Shown: positions 1 through 7,986, counted from the stretch's first letter. The stretch: DNA of 16,467 bases from an uncultured Clostridia bacterium (GCA_934647305.1 CAKUFI010000060.1:1-16467); one strand, 5' to 3'. Numbers and translations: made by a program. Notes: generated by a model not told the origin, from the letters alone.

Positions 1-17
1 CGGCGGCGAAGCCGCCG
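1..17 (-). terminator. GC-rich hairpin at window edge, possible terminator
   Basis: CGGCGGC-GAA-GCCGCCG forms a perfect 7-bp stem with a 3-base loop, lying 13 bases past the stop codon of the minus-strand isomerase gene. Its position fits a terminator for the oxidoreductase/isomerase operon, but the T-run that would confirm it would lie outside the window. It could equally be a dispersed palindromic repeat. Confidence 0.4.
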
Positions 18-30
18 CGAAACGGCTTCC

Positions 31-807
31 CTACTCCACGCCCAGCGCGCGCAGCGCCTTCACGCTGTCGGCAATCGACTCCAGCTCGTCCTTCTGGCAG
101 TCGTCCTGCTCGATGACGAAGAGCTTCGCGCCGTCCGCGCGGCAGGCCTTTACGATGGCGGGCAGATCGAGGTTGCCCGAGCCGACGGGCACGGTCTGGC
201 GGGTGATCTTACCGGCTTCCTCGTCCCAGAGCATGGCGTAGTCCTGCATGTGGACGTACTCGTAGCGTCCGGCCATGTCGTGCAGCTTGTCCTGAGGCGT
301 GAAGCCCGCCGCGGCCAGCCAGTGAACATCCGGCTGCACGGTCAGCGTGGGCGCATGCTCGAGCAGCAGCCGCATGGCGTAGTCTCCGCCCGCGCGCACC
401 CATTCGTAGTCGTGGAAATGATACACCAGGGTCAGGCCGTCGGCCTTGAGCGCGCTCGCCTGCTGCTCGACCGCATCGGCGTAGGCAAGCACCTCCTCGC
501 GTGAAGCAGCCTGGCGGTAGCTCATCGCGCCCATGCGGATGATATGCGCGTCCAGCGCCTGAGCCGTGCGCAGGAGATCTTCTCTTCGGGCGACCAGATT
601 CAGATCCAGGCAGGAGAAGGAGTCGGCGCGCAGCCCGGCGTTTTTGAGCTCCCGGCCGAACTCCTCCGCCGTCCAGAAGGCGGGCACGGACGGCTGAATC
701 CACTCAAGCCCCATCTTTGCCAGCGCGCGGAGTGTCGTCCTCGCGTCGTCCGGGGTAGACATGCGTTTTCTCAGCGTATAGGCCTGTACGCTCAGCTGAC
801 TTCTCAC
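31..807 (-). CDS. Sugar phosphate isomerase/epimerase (xylose isomerase-like TIM barrel)
   Basis: A 258-residue protein of the AP-endonuclease-2/xylose-isomerase-like TIM-barrel family, whose members isomerise or epimerise sugars, inositols and related keto acids using a divalent metal. Likely metal and substrate residues are visible on successive strands: HFHDYE (130-135), D160 and H162 in QPDVHW, H186 and D189 in VHMQDY, and E233 in VIEQDD. VPVGSGNLD (206-214) is typical of the IolE/IolI-like branch. The start is GTG, overlapping the stop of the upstream oxidoreductase by four bases (GTGA), so the two are translationally coupled. Together with that oxidoreductase it most likely degrades or interconverts a sugar or polyol. 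The substrate cannot be told from sequence. There is no signal peptide, so it should be cytoplasmic. Confidence 0.85.
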   Translation of the reverse strand: MRSQLSVQAYTLRKRMSTPDDARTTLRALAKMGLEWIQPSVPAFWTAEEFGRELKNAGLRADSFSCLDLNLVARREDLLRTAQALDAHIIRMGAMSYRQAASREEVLAYADAVEQQASALKADGLTLVYHFHDYEWVRAGGDYAMRLLLEHAPTLTVQPDVHWLAAAGFTPQDKLHDMAGRYEYVHMQDYAMLWDEEAGKITRQTVPVGSGNLDLPAIVKACRADGAKLFVIEQDDCQKDELESIADSVKALRALGVE

Positions 808-1940
808 AGATCCATCACCGCCTCGGGGTACTCGGTATGACCGGGCTCGAAGGGCGCGGGGCGCTCGCAGCGGGTGGTCATCCGGTACATGCGGTTTTCC
901 TCGCCGCTTTGAACGATTCCGCAGGCCGCCTCAAACGTGTGCAGCGCCATCTCGGGCAGGCAGCGGGGCGCGCGCCCGTTGCGCAGGGCATAGGCCAGGT
1001 CGGCCGCGCCCAGGCCGCGGAAATCGGTCTCGAAGGCGTGCGTGAGCGGGAAGGCGACCTTCTCCCGGCTGCCCTTGAGCTCGACCAGCAGCGCTCCGCC
1101 AAACTCGTTCGGGTCGTCCAGCCACATCGTGCCCTGCGTGCCGTAGAGCATGAACGACGAGCCGCCGCCATAGGTTTCCGAGGTCACGGTCAGGCCGCAC
1201 AGTACGCCGCATTCAAACTGCAGCGCGCCCGCATAGTCGTTCGGGCAGTCCTCATAGGTCATCATTTTGCCGTAGGACGGGTTCTTCGGGTTCAGGAAGG
1301 GGCGCGCGGGCTCATAGGTCTGCGAGAAGCCGCACACGCGCTCGATGCTGCCCAGCATGCTGACCAGGCCGGTCAGGTAATAGCAGCCCACGTCGTTGAG
1401 TATGCCGCCGCCCGGGCAGAAGGCGAAGCGCTTCTCGTCCTCGGCCTTCCACTCGCTGTGGCGGTAGCAGCGGGACAGCGAAACGCTGGCGGCCAGGGGA
1501 CGGCCGATCAATCCGCTGTCGAGCAGCTGGCGGGCGGTCTGCAGGCGCGCGCCCAGGAAGGTATCCGGCGCGGCGGTCAGGTACAGCCCGTTTGCCCTGG
1601 CCAGCTCGTACAGCTCCTTTGCCTGCGCAAAGGTGGTGGCCATCATCTTTTCGGTATGCACGTGCTTGCCGGCCTGAAGCGCCGCCTTCGTCACCTCATA
1701 GTGGGCGGTCGGATAGGTCAGGTTGATCACCAGCTCGATCGACGGATCGGACAGGATCTCCTCGTTGGTCATCTGGCGAATGCCGAATTCCTGAGCGCGC
1801 TGGGCGCTGCGCTCGGGAATCAGGTCGCTGCAGCCCACCACGTCCAGCACGTTAAAGCGGTTGACGCAGTTGTCCAGGTATCTTTTGCTGATCATGCCGC
1901 AGCCGATGACCGCGGTTCTGACCGGGCGAAAGCTCTTCAT
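804..1940 (-). CDS. Gfo/Idh/MocA family NAD(P)-dependent oxidoreductase
   Basis: A 378-residue protein of the glucose-fructose oxidoreductase/inositol dehydrogenase/rhizopine catabolism family. The N-terminal Rossmann fold carries VIGCGMIS (11-18). The usual EKP signature reads EKMM (97-100): catalytic Lys98 is kept, Pro is replaced by Met. The C-terminal domain has GGGILNDVGCYYLT (177-190), the version in which the common catalytic-site His is replaced within a C-Y-Y-L stretch; I recall this variant from other Clostridia and Paenibacillus members. ATG at 1940 is preceded by AGGAGG seven bases away. It is followed by the TIM-barrel isomerase through a 4-base overlap, and an AraC regulator lies 75 bases upstream on the same strand. 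Likely role: cytoplasmic oxidation of a sugar or cyclitol. Substrate unknown. Confidence 0.88.
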   Translation of the reverse strand: MKSFRPVRTAVIGCGMISKRYLDNCVNRFNVLDVVGCSDLIPERSAQRAQEFGIRQMTNEEILSDPSIELVINLTYPTAHYEVTKAALQAGKHVHTEKMMATTFAQAKELYELARANGLYLTAAPDTFLGARLQTARQLLDSGLIGRPLAASVSLSRCYRHSEWKAEDEKRFAFCPGGGILNDVGCYYLTGLVSMLGSIERVCGFSQTYEPARPFLNPKNPSYGKMMTYEDCPNDYAGALQFECGVLCGLTVTSETYGGGSSFMLYGTQGTMWLDDPNEFGGALLVELKGSREKVAFPLTHAFETDFRGLGAADLAYALRNGRAPRCLPEMALHTFEAACGIVQSGEENRMYRMTTRCERPAPFEPGHTEYPEAVMDL

Positions 1941-1947
1941 GGAAAAA

Positions 1948-1953
1948 CCTCCT
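1948..1953 (-). promoter_or_regulatory. Ribosome binding site of the oxidoreductase gene
   Basis: AGGAGG on the minus strand lies seven bases before the ATG at 1940 and fixes that start. Confidence 0.8.
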
Positions 1954-1967
1954 GTGCGTTTTTCTCC

Positions 1968-1996
1968 ATTATAGCCTTCATGGCAGCCGGGCGCAA
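1968..1996 (-). promoter_or_regulatory. Promoter of the oxidoreductase/isomerase operon
   Basis: Minus strand: perfect -10 TATAAT (1973-1968), a 17-base spacer and TTGCGC (1996-1991), which matches only the TTG of the -35 consensus. Transcription would start near 1961, giving a leader of about 20 bases. A good -10 with a poor -35 would fit a promoter needing an activator such as the AraC protein encoded next to it; that link is inference. Confidence 0.6.
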
Positions 1997-2015
1997 TGGA
2001 TGTTTCGCCAGACGA

Positions 2016-2828
2016 TTAGCACATATCGCCACGCTTGTACTGACTGGGCGACAGGCCGGTCTTTTTGCGGAACAGGCGGCTGAAGTAGTTCACGTCCTCG
2101 ATGCCCACGGCGATGGCCGCGTCGCCGACCGTCGCCGACTCGGAGCGGAGCAGCCGCTTGGCCTGCTCGATGCGCAGGTTCAGGCGATACTGACTGGGCG
2201 ACAGGCCGGTGTACTCCTGAAAGCGCTTGCGGAATCCGCTCTCGCTCATCAGGCACTTTTTCGCCACCTCAGACAGCGGCGTTTCCTCCATCCAGTGCTC
2301 TTCAAGGTAGCGCCGGCCCTTTTCCACCCCGGCGAACTGCTCGGGTACCTGCCGCCTGCGCGCCTTTTTGTCGCTCAGGGAGACCAGCAGCGTGTACAGC
2401 GCGCCCTTGACCGCGCCCGGGTAATAGCGCGGCGAACGGTACATCTCCACCGCGCGGGCAATCGCCTGCTCCTCCTCGAACGGGTGCAGAAAAGTAAGCA
2501 TTCTCAGCGCGCCCAGGTCAAGCTCTTCTCCCTTTTCATCTAGCAGTTGAAAGTTCACCAGCAGGCACCTGACCCGCACGTCGTCGCACTGGCTGAAGTA
2601 GACCGCATACCGGGCGTGCTTGGGCAGGTAGAGCATTGCGCCGCGCTTCGCCTCGATCTCACCGCCGTCCTTTAGCACAAAGCGCGCGTCGCACCCGCTC
2701 AGCAGCATGATTCCGTGCTCGCTTCGGGGCGTGGTCATGTACTGAAGAAAGCTCTCGCCGTCGCGCCAGTACTGCGCGTGCGCGTTGACCCGGCTGATCG
2801 TAAAATCCCTCTCGCAGAGCGTTTCCAT
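2016..2828 (-). CDS. AraC-family transcriptional regulator
   Basis: A 270-residue regulator. The N-terminal two-thirds look like a cupin-type sensor (for example RGAMLYLPKHARYAV), and the last ~100 residues are the AraC/XylS double helix-turn-helix. Both HTH repeats end in TGLSPSQY; between them lies the linking-helix segment LRIEQAKRLL, and the second carries FSRLFRKKTGLSPSQY. ATG at 2828 is chosen over an in-frame ATG at 2882 because AGGAGG lies 10 bases before 2828 and the upstream ATG falls inside the -35 box of the promoter. The gene precedes, on the same strand, an oxidoreductase/isomerase pair that is its most likely target. The inducer is probably a sugar or derivative (inference). 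Soluble; no transmembrane segment seen. Confidence 0.9.
   Translation of the reverse strand: METLCERDFTISRVNAHAQYWRDGESFLQYMTTPRSEHGIMLLSGCDARFVLKDGGEIEAKRGAMLYLPKHARYAVYFSQCDDVRVRCLLVNFQLLDEKGEELDLGALRMLTFLHPFEEEQAIARAVEMYRSPRYYPGAVKGALYTLLVSLSDKKARRRQVPEQFAGVEKGRRYLEEHWMEETPLSEVAKKCLMSESGFRKRFQEYTGLSPSQYRLNLRIEQAKRLLRSESATVGDAAIAVGIEDVNYFSRLFRKKTGLSPSQYKRGDMC
2038..2210. repeat. Exact 23-bp direct repeat inside the araC-type gene
   Basis: Positions 2038-2060 and 2188-2210 are identical over 23 bases and exactly 150 bases apart, in frame. They encode the TGLSPSQY segments that close each of the two helix-turn-helix subdomains. Protein-level similarity there is normal for the family; base-for-base identity is not required. 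Confidence 0.9.
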
Positions 2829-2838
2829 CGCGTTTTTC

Positions 2839-2844
2839 CCTCCT
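2839..2844 (-). promoter_or_regulatory. Ribosome binding site deciding the araC-type start
   Basis: AGGAGG on the minus strand, 10 bases before the ATG at 2828. Confidence 0.75.
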
Positions 2845-2853
2845 GACAGGGCT

Positions 2854-2882
2854 ATTATACCGGACTGTGGCCGCTTTTTCAA
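2854..2882 (-). promoter_or_regulatory. Sigma-70-type promoter of the araC-type gene
   Basis: Minus strand: TTGAAA (2882-2877), a 17-base spacer and TATAAT (2859-2854). This is 11 of 12 consensus bases at ideal spacing. The transcript would begin near 2847, about 20 bases before the ATG at 2828, leaving just enough room for the AGGAGG. Confidence 0.8.
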
Positions 2883-2885
2883 CCA

Positions 2886-2897
2886 AGGGTTTACCCT
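2886..2897. promoter_or_regulatory. 12-bp palindrome between divergent promoters
   Basis: AGGGTTTACCCT is a 5+2+5 inverted repeat just upstream of the -35 of the araC-type promoter and upstream of the helD promoter. Its position would suit an operator, but it is short and only one copy was seen. Confidence 0.3.
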
Positions 2898-2925
2898 GTC
2901 GCCTGAAAAATGCAGAAAATGGGGC

Positions 2926-2954
2926 TATATTTTCAGAGCGGAATGGTGTATAAT
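2926..2954 (+). promoter_or_regulatory. Promoter of the helD operon
   Basis: A perfect -10 TATAAT lies at 2949-2954, about 46 bases before the ATG. No good -35 exists at standard spacing (TATATT at 2926-2931). That TATATT could itself be the -10 of a second start, with CTGAAA at 2903-2908, 17 bases upstream. The exact start needs mapping. Confidence 0.55.
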
Positions 2955-3000
2955 AAGTAGATTCCAGAAACCGAAATCAAACGACCGAGGGGGTATTGTC

Positions 3001-5151
3001 ATGAATCAGGCTGAACTGGCACGCGAGCGGGAGTACACGCAGATGGTGCAGGGGCTGCTCTACAGCGTCATTAACGCGTCGAAGGGTAACGCGGCGTTTC
3101 AGGAAGAGTCCATTCAAACGATCCTCAACGACGCCTGGGAGGAAATGCGTCTGAAGCCCACCGCACTCTCGCAGCAGGACATCGACCAGCTGCAGACCGA
3201 GATCAACCGCTACGCCGCCCGCAAGAGCTTCTCCGAGGGGCGCGCCGCGCAGTACGAGCGCATGCTGGCCAACCCGTTTTTTGCGCGCGTGGACTTCACC
3301 GAGGAGCCCGACGGCACGCAGGAAACACCTCCCGAAAAGGAGAAGATCGTCATCGGACTGTACAGCCTGAAGGACGCGGAGAGGCGAATTGTGGTGCACG
3401 ACTGGCGCGCGCCCATCTGCTCGCTGTACTATGATTGCCTGCCCGGTCCGGCCTCCTACGTCTGCCCGGACGGCACCATCCGCGGCGTGCTCTCGCTCAA
3501 GCGGCAGTACGCGATGGACAAGGGGAAGCTCAAGTATTACGTGGACACCGACTACTCGATCGACGACAGCATGCTGCTGGACATCCTCTCGGGCGCGACC
3601 AGCAGCCACATGCGCCAGATCGTGGCCACCATCCAATCCGAGCAGAACGCCGCCATCCGCCACGACAACGCGCGCGTGCTGTCGGTCATCGGCGGGGCGG
3701 GCAGCGGCAAGACCAGCGTGGCCATGCACCGCGCGGCCTACCTGATGTACCGCTATCGCGACCAGCTCTCCAGCGAGTGCATCGCGGTCATTTCCCCTAG
3801 TCAGGCCTTCAGCGAGTACATCTCGCAGGTGCTGCCCTCCCTGGGCGAGAAGAACACCCAGTCGCATACCGTGCACGACATCCTTTCCAAGGTGATCGGC
3901 CGCAAAATCGAGACGCCCGTCGCGCAGTATGAGACGCTGCTCTCCGGCGTGCCCGAGCTGCGCCACCAGAGCGTGGCCTACAAGGCGGGCGCGGAGTTCC
4001 TGCAGCGGATCACCGACTATGTGGAGCGTTTCCGCGAGCACGGGCCCTACTTCACGACCCTCAGCCTGGGCGACAACGTGCTGATCTCGCGCGCCGAGCT
4101 GGAGCACATGTACCGCGAGGAGTTCAAGATCCTCAGTCCGGCGCAGCGCCTGAACCGGCTGAACCTGATCGTAGAGTCGCGCCTGGAAAACTGGGAAAAG
4201 ACGCTCTATCCGCAGTATGAAAAGCAGCTGATCCCCAGCTACCGCGACAAGGAGCTGGCCTTTGCCACGCGCATGGCGGTCGCCCAGCGGCTGCGTCCCC
4301 TGCGCGCCCAGGCCAGACAGCTCTTCGACCTCAACCCGCTGAATCTGTTTGCTCAGGCAATGCGCGGCGCGCCGGCCGCCCTGAAAAAAGCGGCCTATGA
4401 AAACGCGAACGCCGGGCTGATCTGGTGGGAGGACGCGCCGGCCATCGGCTACATCATGCTGCGCCTGGGCTTCGTGAAGCCCGACACCGGCATCCGTCAC
4501 CTGCTGATCGACGAGGCGCAGGACTATCCGGACATCTTCCTGAAGTTCCTCGCGGCCAACTATCCCTCGGCGCACGCCACGCTCCTGGGCGACCCCAACC
4601 AGCGCACGCTCTCTTCCCTGCCCCCGTGCGACCCGCAGGTCTGGGGAAGCCTTATGGGCTCGCCGGACGCGCCGCTGGTGGAGCTGCGCTGCGGCTACCG
4701 CTCCACGGTACAGATCGGCGACTACTGCAACGCCTTCCTGGGGAAGGAGGCGGTGTCCAATCCCTACGGCCGCTCGGGCAAGCCGGTCGAGGAGATCGCG
4801 TTCTCTCAGGAGGCGCTGGAAAGCCTGCTCACCCGGTGGAGGAAGGCCGGACATAAGCGCGTGGCGCTGGTCACCCGATCGCAGAAGCGGGCCGAGGCGC
4901 TGAGCAAAAGCCTGAAGGGCAGCTTCCTGCTCACGGGCGACGTGGACGAGCTGGAGGACGAGGGCGTGATCGTGTCGGCGCTGCACCTGATGAAGGGCCT
5001 GGAGTTCGACGCGGTGGCGGTGATCTGGCCGGAGGACTGCTTTACCTCGGACGAACCCAGCGAAAAGAGAAAGCTGTATACCGCCTGCAGCCGCGCGCTG
5101 CACGAGCTGGCGGTGCTCAGGGAGGAATCGGGCGATGGCGCAAACGGTTGA
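3001..5151 (+). CDS. helD: HelD-like superfamily 1 helicase / RNA polymerase recycling ATPase
   Basis: A 716-residue UvrD/Rep-like ATPase. All core motifs are visible: Walker A GGAGSGKT (231-238), Walker B DEAQDY (504-509), GDPNQ (530-534), the YRST arginine motif (566-569), LHLMKGLEFD (661-670) and YTACSRA (693-699). The N-terminal ~220 residues match HelD: a charged helical arm (probably coiled coil), then RVDF and VVHDWRAPICSLYYD. In Bacillus and mycobacteria, HelD removes stalled RNA polymerase from DNA. At 716 residues it is somewhat shorter than the B. subtilis protein as I remember it (about 770). ATG at 3001 is chosen because GAGGGGG lies seven bases before it; the frame stays open upstream to 2785, but that reaches back across the promoters. 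It is first in a five-gene run; the next gene overlaps its end by 17 bases. Confidence 0.87.
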   Translation: MNQAELAREREYTQMVQGLLYSVINASKGNAAFQEESIQTILNDAWEEMRLKPTALSQQDIDQLQTEINRYAARKSFSEGRAAQYERMLANPFFARVDFTEEPDGTQETPPEKEKIVIGLYSLKDAERRIVVHDWRAPICSLYYDCLPGPASYVCPDGTIRGVLSLKRQYAMDKGKLKYYVDTDYSIDDSMLLDILSGATSSHMRQIVATIQSEQNAAIRHDNARVLSVIGGAGSGKTSVAMHRAAYLMYRYRDQLSSECIAVISPSQAFSEYISQVLPSLGEKNTQSHTVHDILSKVIGRKIETPVAQYETLLSGVPELRHQSVAYKAGAEFLQRITDYVERFREHGPYFTTLSLGDNVLISRAELEHMYREEFKILSPAQRLNRLNLIVESRLENWEKTLYPQYEKQLIPSYRDKELAFATRMAVAQRLRPLRAQARQLFDLNPLNLFAQAMRGAPAALKKAAYENANAGLIWWEDAPAIGYIMLRLGFVKPDTGIRHLLIDEAQDYPDIFLKFLAANYPSAHATLLGDPNQRTLSSLPPCDPQVWGSLMGSPDAPLVELRCGYRSTVQIGDYCNAFLGKEAVSNPYGRSGKPVEEIAFSQEALESLLTRWRKAGHKRVALVTRSQKRAEALSKSLKGSFLLTGDVDELEDEGVIVSALHLMKGLEFDAVAVIWPEDCFTSDEPSEKRKLYTACSRALHELAVLREESGDGANG

Positions 5152-6385
5152 CCTGGCGGTGATCGGCGGGGGCGCGAGCGGACTGATGGCGGCCTGCAGC
5201 GCCCTGATGCACGCGAAAAGGCCCTTGCGCGTGGTCGTGCTGGAGAAGCAGGAGCGCGTCGGGCGCAAGCTGGCGGCCACCGGCAACGGGCGCTGCAACC
5301 TGACCAACACGCTGGCCGGGCCGGACAACTACCGCACGAGCGGCAGCCTGTCCTTCCTGGACGGGGCGATGAACGCCTTCCCGCCCGAGGAGGTCATGGA
5401 CGTGTTCCGCGCGATGGGCCTTTTCCCGGTCGAGCGGGACGAGGGGCGGGTCTACCCAGCAAGCGACCAGGCTGCGTCGGTCGTGGACGTGCTGCGGTTT
5501 TACCTGGCCGAAAAGGGCGGCGAAATCCGCTGCGGCTGCCCGGTAACGGCCGTTTCGCGCGCAAAGGACGGGTTCAGTCTGCGCGCAGGCGGGGAGACGC
5601 TTTTTGCCCGGCGGATGGTGCTGGCGGCGGGCAGTCAGGCCGCGCCCAGGCTGGGCGGAGGGACGGACGGGTATCATCTCGCACAGGCGCTGGGGCACAC
5701 ACTGGTGCCGAGGTTCCCGGCGCTGACACCGCTTCTGACCGACCCCATCCGCGCGCTCAAGGGCTGCAAGTATCAGGGCGAAATCGCGCTGCGCATCGAC
5801 AATCGCGAGGTACGGCGCGAAAAGGGCGAGATCCTGTTCACCGAGTACGGGCTGTCGGGCATCGCGGCGATGCAGCTGGCAAACCTCGCGGCACGGGCGC
5901 AGGGAAGGAGGGCCGAGGTCGAGCTTCACCTGCTGCCCGGCACGAGCGGCGAGGTCTATTCCTGGCTGAAGGCGCGCGCGCAGGCGCTGTCCGCGCGGCC
6001 GATCGAGGAATTTCTGACCGGCGTGCTCAACAAGCGGGTGGCGCAGGTCGCGCTTAAAGGCTGCACCGAGCGGCCGCTGACCGAGCCTTCAGGCCGCCTG
6101 ACCGACCGCGAGCTGCGCGCGCTGAGCGAGCGGCTGACTGCCTGGCGCATGCGTGTGACCGGCGTGCAGGGCTTTGACCAGGCGCAGGTTGCCTCGGGCG
6201 GCGTGGACACCCGCGAGGTCGACCCCGAAACCATGCAGTCGCGCCGCTGCCCGGGCCTCTACCTGTGCGGCGAGGTGCTGGACGTAGACGGCGACTGCGG
6301 CGGCTTCAACCTGCAGTGGGCGTGGGCGTCCGGACTACTGATCGGAAGCGCGCTGGGAAACTGTCAGACAAAGGAGTACTTATGA
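5135..6385 (+). CDS. NAD(P)/FAD-dependent oxidoreductase, HI0933/YhiN/BaiN family (COG2081)
   Basis: A 416-residue flavoprotein, full length for the family. It has the dinucleotide-binding motif GGGASG (11-16), the family hallmark GRKLAATGNGRCNLTN (43-58), ILFTEYGLSGIAAMQ in the middle, and GDCGGFNLQWAWASG at the C-terminal FAD site (ending at residue 400). The family includes E. coli YhiN and clostridial BaiN, a flavin reductase implicated in bile acid dehydroxylation; most members have no assigned substrate, and nothing here points to bile acids. GGGAGGA ends nine bases before the ATG, inside the end of helD, with which it overlaps by 17 bases. Its stop overlaps the next flavoprotein gene (ATGA). 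Cytoplasmic by sequence. Confidence 0.88.
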   Translation: MAQTVDLAVIGGGASGLMAACSALMHAKRPLRVVVLEKQERVGRKLAATGNGRCNLTNTLAGPDNYRTSGSLSFLDGAMNAFPPEEVMDVFRAMGLFPVERDEGRVYPASDQAASVVDVLRFYLAEKGGEIRCGCPVTAVSRAKDGFSLRAGGETLFARRMVLAAGSQAAPRLGGGTDGYHLAQALGHTLVPRFPALTPLLTDPIRALKGCKYQGEIALRIDNREVRREKGEILFTEYGLSGIAAMQLANLAARAQGRRAEVELHLLPGTSGEVYSWLKARAQALSARPIEEFLTGVLNKRVAQVALKGCTERPLTEPSGRLTDRELRALSERLTAWRMRVTGVQGFDQAQVASGGVDTREVDPETMQSRRCPGLYLCGEVLDVDGDCGGFNLQWAWASGLLIGSALGNCQTKEYL

Positions 6386-7986
6386 TACGAATCAGCAACA
6401 TCAAAGCGCCGCTCGACTACGAAAAGCAGCCGCTTGCGTGCTTCGCCGCGTCGCTTCTAAAGCTGCGCGAAGATGAAATTCTGTCGGCGCGCCTGAGCAA
6501 AAAGTCGGTCGACGCGCGGGACAAGCGCTTCGTGCACTTCGTGCTGACGCTGGACGTGCAGCTGCGCCGCGAGAGCCAGCAGGTGCTGGACCGCCTGCCG
6601 GTGCGCGCCGCGTTCATTGAGCCGGAGGCCGCGCCCGCTCCCCTGCCCCACGCGTCGTTTGACGAGCGGCCGGTGGTGGTGGGCCTGGGGCCGGCGGGAC
6701 TGTTCGCGGCATGGACGCTGGCGCAGGCCGGGGCGAGGCCGATCGTGCTGGAGCGCGGGCGGGACGTGGACAGGCGCGCGCGGGACGTGCAGGCGTTCTT
6801 TTCCGGCGGCGAGCTGAACGAAACCTCGAACGTACAGTTCGGCGAGGGCGGCGCGGGCGCGTTTTCGGACGGCAAGCTGAACACGGGCATCAGCGACCCC
6901 AGGTGCCGCCGCGTGCTCGAAACGCTGCACGAATGCGGCGCGCCGGAGGAGATCCTGTACCTGGCCAAGCCGCACGTGGGCACGGACAGGCTGCCGGGCG
7001 TGGTGAAGGCGCTGCGGGAGAGAATCGTCTCACTGGGCGGCACGGTGCTGTTCGAGCATCGACTGAGCGCGCTGCGCCTGGAAAACGGACATCTCGCGGC
7101 GATCGAGGTCGCCGGCCCAACCGGCGAAACGCGCGAGCTTGCGGTCTCGACGCTGATCCTGGCCATCGGCCACAGCGCGCGCGACACCTTCGAGATGCTT
7201 TATCGCGCGGGACTGACGATGATTCAGAAGCCCTTTTCGCTGGGCGCGCGCATCGAGCACCCGCAGAGCTTGGTCAGCCGCAGTCAGTATGGCGAGGCGT
7301 GGCGGCACCCGGCGCTGGGCGCGGCCGACTACAAGCTGAGCGAGAAGCTGCCCAACGGGCGCTCGGCCTACACCTTCTGCATGTGCCCGGGCGGCACGGT
7401 GGTGGCGGCGGCCTCGGAGAAGGGCGGCGTGGTCACCAACGGCATGAGCGAGTTCGCGCGCGACGGCAAGAACGCGAACAGCGCGCTGCTGGTGGGCGTG
7501 GAGCCTTCCGACTTTGGCGGCGACGACCCGCTCGCAGGCGTGCGGCTGCAGCAGAAATGGGAGCGCGCGGCCTTCCTGGCGGGCGGCGAAAACTACCGCG
7601 CCCCGGCGCAGCGGGTGGGCGACTTTCTGAAGGGCGTGCCCTCGGGCGGCGCGGGCGACGTGGAGCCGACCTACCGGCCGGGCGTGACGTACACGTCGCT
7701 GGACAGCTGCCTGCCGGGCTTCGTGATCGAGACCATGCGCCTGGCCATCGAACGGATGGATCGCAGGCTGCGCGGCTTTGCCTCGCCGGGCGCGCTGCTG
7801 ACCGGCGTGGAGACCCGCTCCTCTTCCCCGCTGCGCATCACGCGAAACGAACGCTGCGTTTCCTCGGTCGAGGGCATTTATCCCTGCGGCGAGGGCGCGG
7901 GCTATGCGGGCGGCATCCTGTCGGCGGCGGTGGACGGCATACGCTGCGCCGAGGCCGCGCTCAGCGCGCACTGCAAAGGAGAATAA
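6382..7986 (+). CDS. NAD(P)/FAD-dependent dehydrogenase, COG2509 family
   Basis: A 534-residue flavoprotein. Residues 1-90 form the family's small N-terminal domain (starting MIRISNIKAPLDY). The FAD-binding motif is VVVGLGPAGLFAAW (98-111) with the acidic strand end LERG, followed by the signature NVQFGEGGAGAFSDGKLNT (150-168) and the C-terminal FAD motif CGEGAGYAGGI (502-512). The biochemical role of this family is not established to my knowledge. ATG at 6382 is chosen over an upstream in-frame start because it forms a 4-base ATGA overlap with the previous gene and has AAGGAG five bases before it. The pairing of two distinct flavoproteins with translational coupling suggests linked redox functions (inference). 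Confidence 0.87.
   Translation: MIRISNIKAPLDYEKQPLACFAASLLKLREDEILSARLSKKSVDARDKRFVHFVLTLDVQLRRESQQVLDRLPVRAAFIEPEAAPAPLPHASFDERPVVVGLGPAGLFAAWTLAQAGARPIVLERGRDVDRRARDVQAFFSGGELNETSNVQFGEGGAGAFSDGKLNTGISDPRCRRVLETLHECGAPEEILYLAKPHVGTDRLPGVVKALRERIVSLGGTVLFEHRLSALRLENGHLAAIEVAGPTGETRELAVSTLILAIGHSARDTFEMLYRAGLTMIQKPFSLGARIEHPQSLVSRSQYGEAWRHPALGAADYKLSEKLPNGRSAYTFCMCPGGTVVAAASEKGGVVTNGMSEFARDGKNANSALLVGVEPSDFGGDDPLAGVRLQQKWERAAFLAGGENYRAPAQRVGDFLKGVPSGGAGDVEPTYRPGVTYTSLDSCLPGFVIETMRLAIERMDRRLRGFASPGALLTGVETRSSSPLRITRNERCVSSVEGIYPCGEGAGYAGGILSAAVDGIRCAEAALSAHCKGE

Noticed and set aside
1965..2000. TCCATT (1965-1970) and AATGGA (1995-2000) inverted repeat around the oxidoreductase promoter
   Set aside because: Only six bases per arm and 24 apart; AraC-type proteins usually bind direct repeats, and chance occurrence is likely.
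837..2543. A 568-codon open frame on the plus strand opposite the oxidoreductase and araC-type genes
   Set aside because: Spans two real genes and the promoter between them, with no domain.
2977..5328. A 783-codon open frame on the minus strand opposite helD
   Set aside because: Same codon-bias artefact; composition is Arg/His/Val/Leu-rich, with no recognisable domain, and it runs across the start of another gene.
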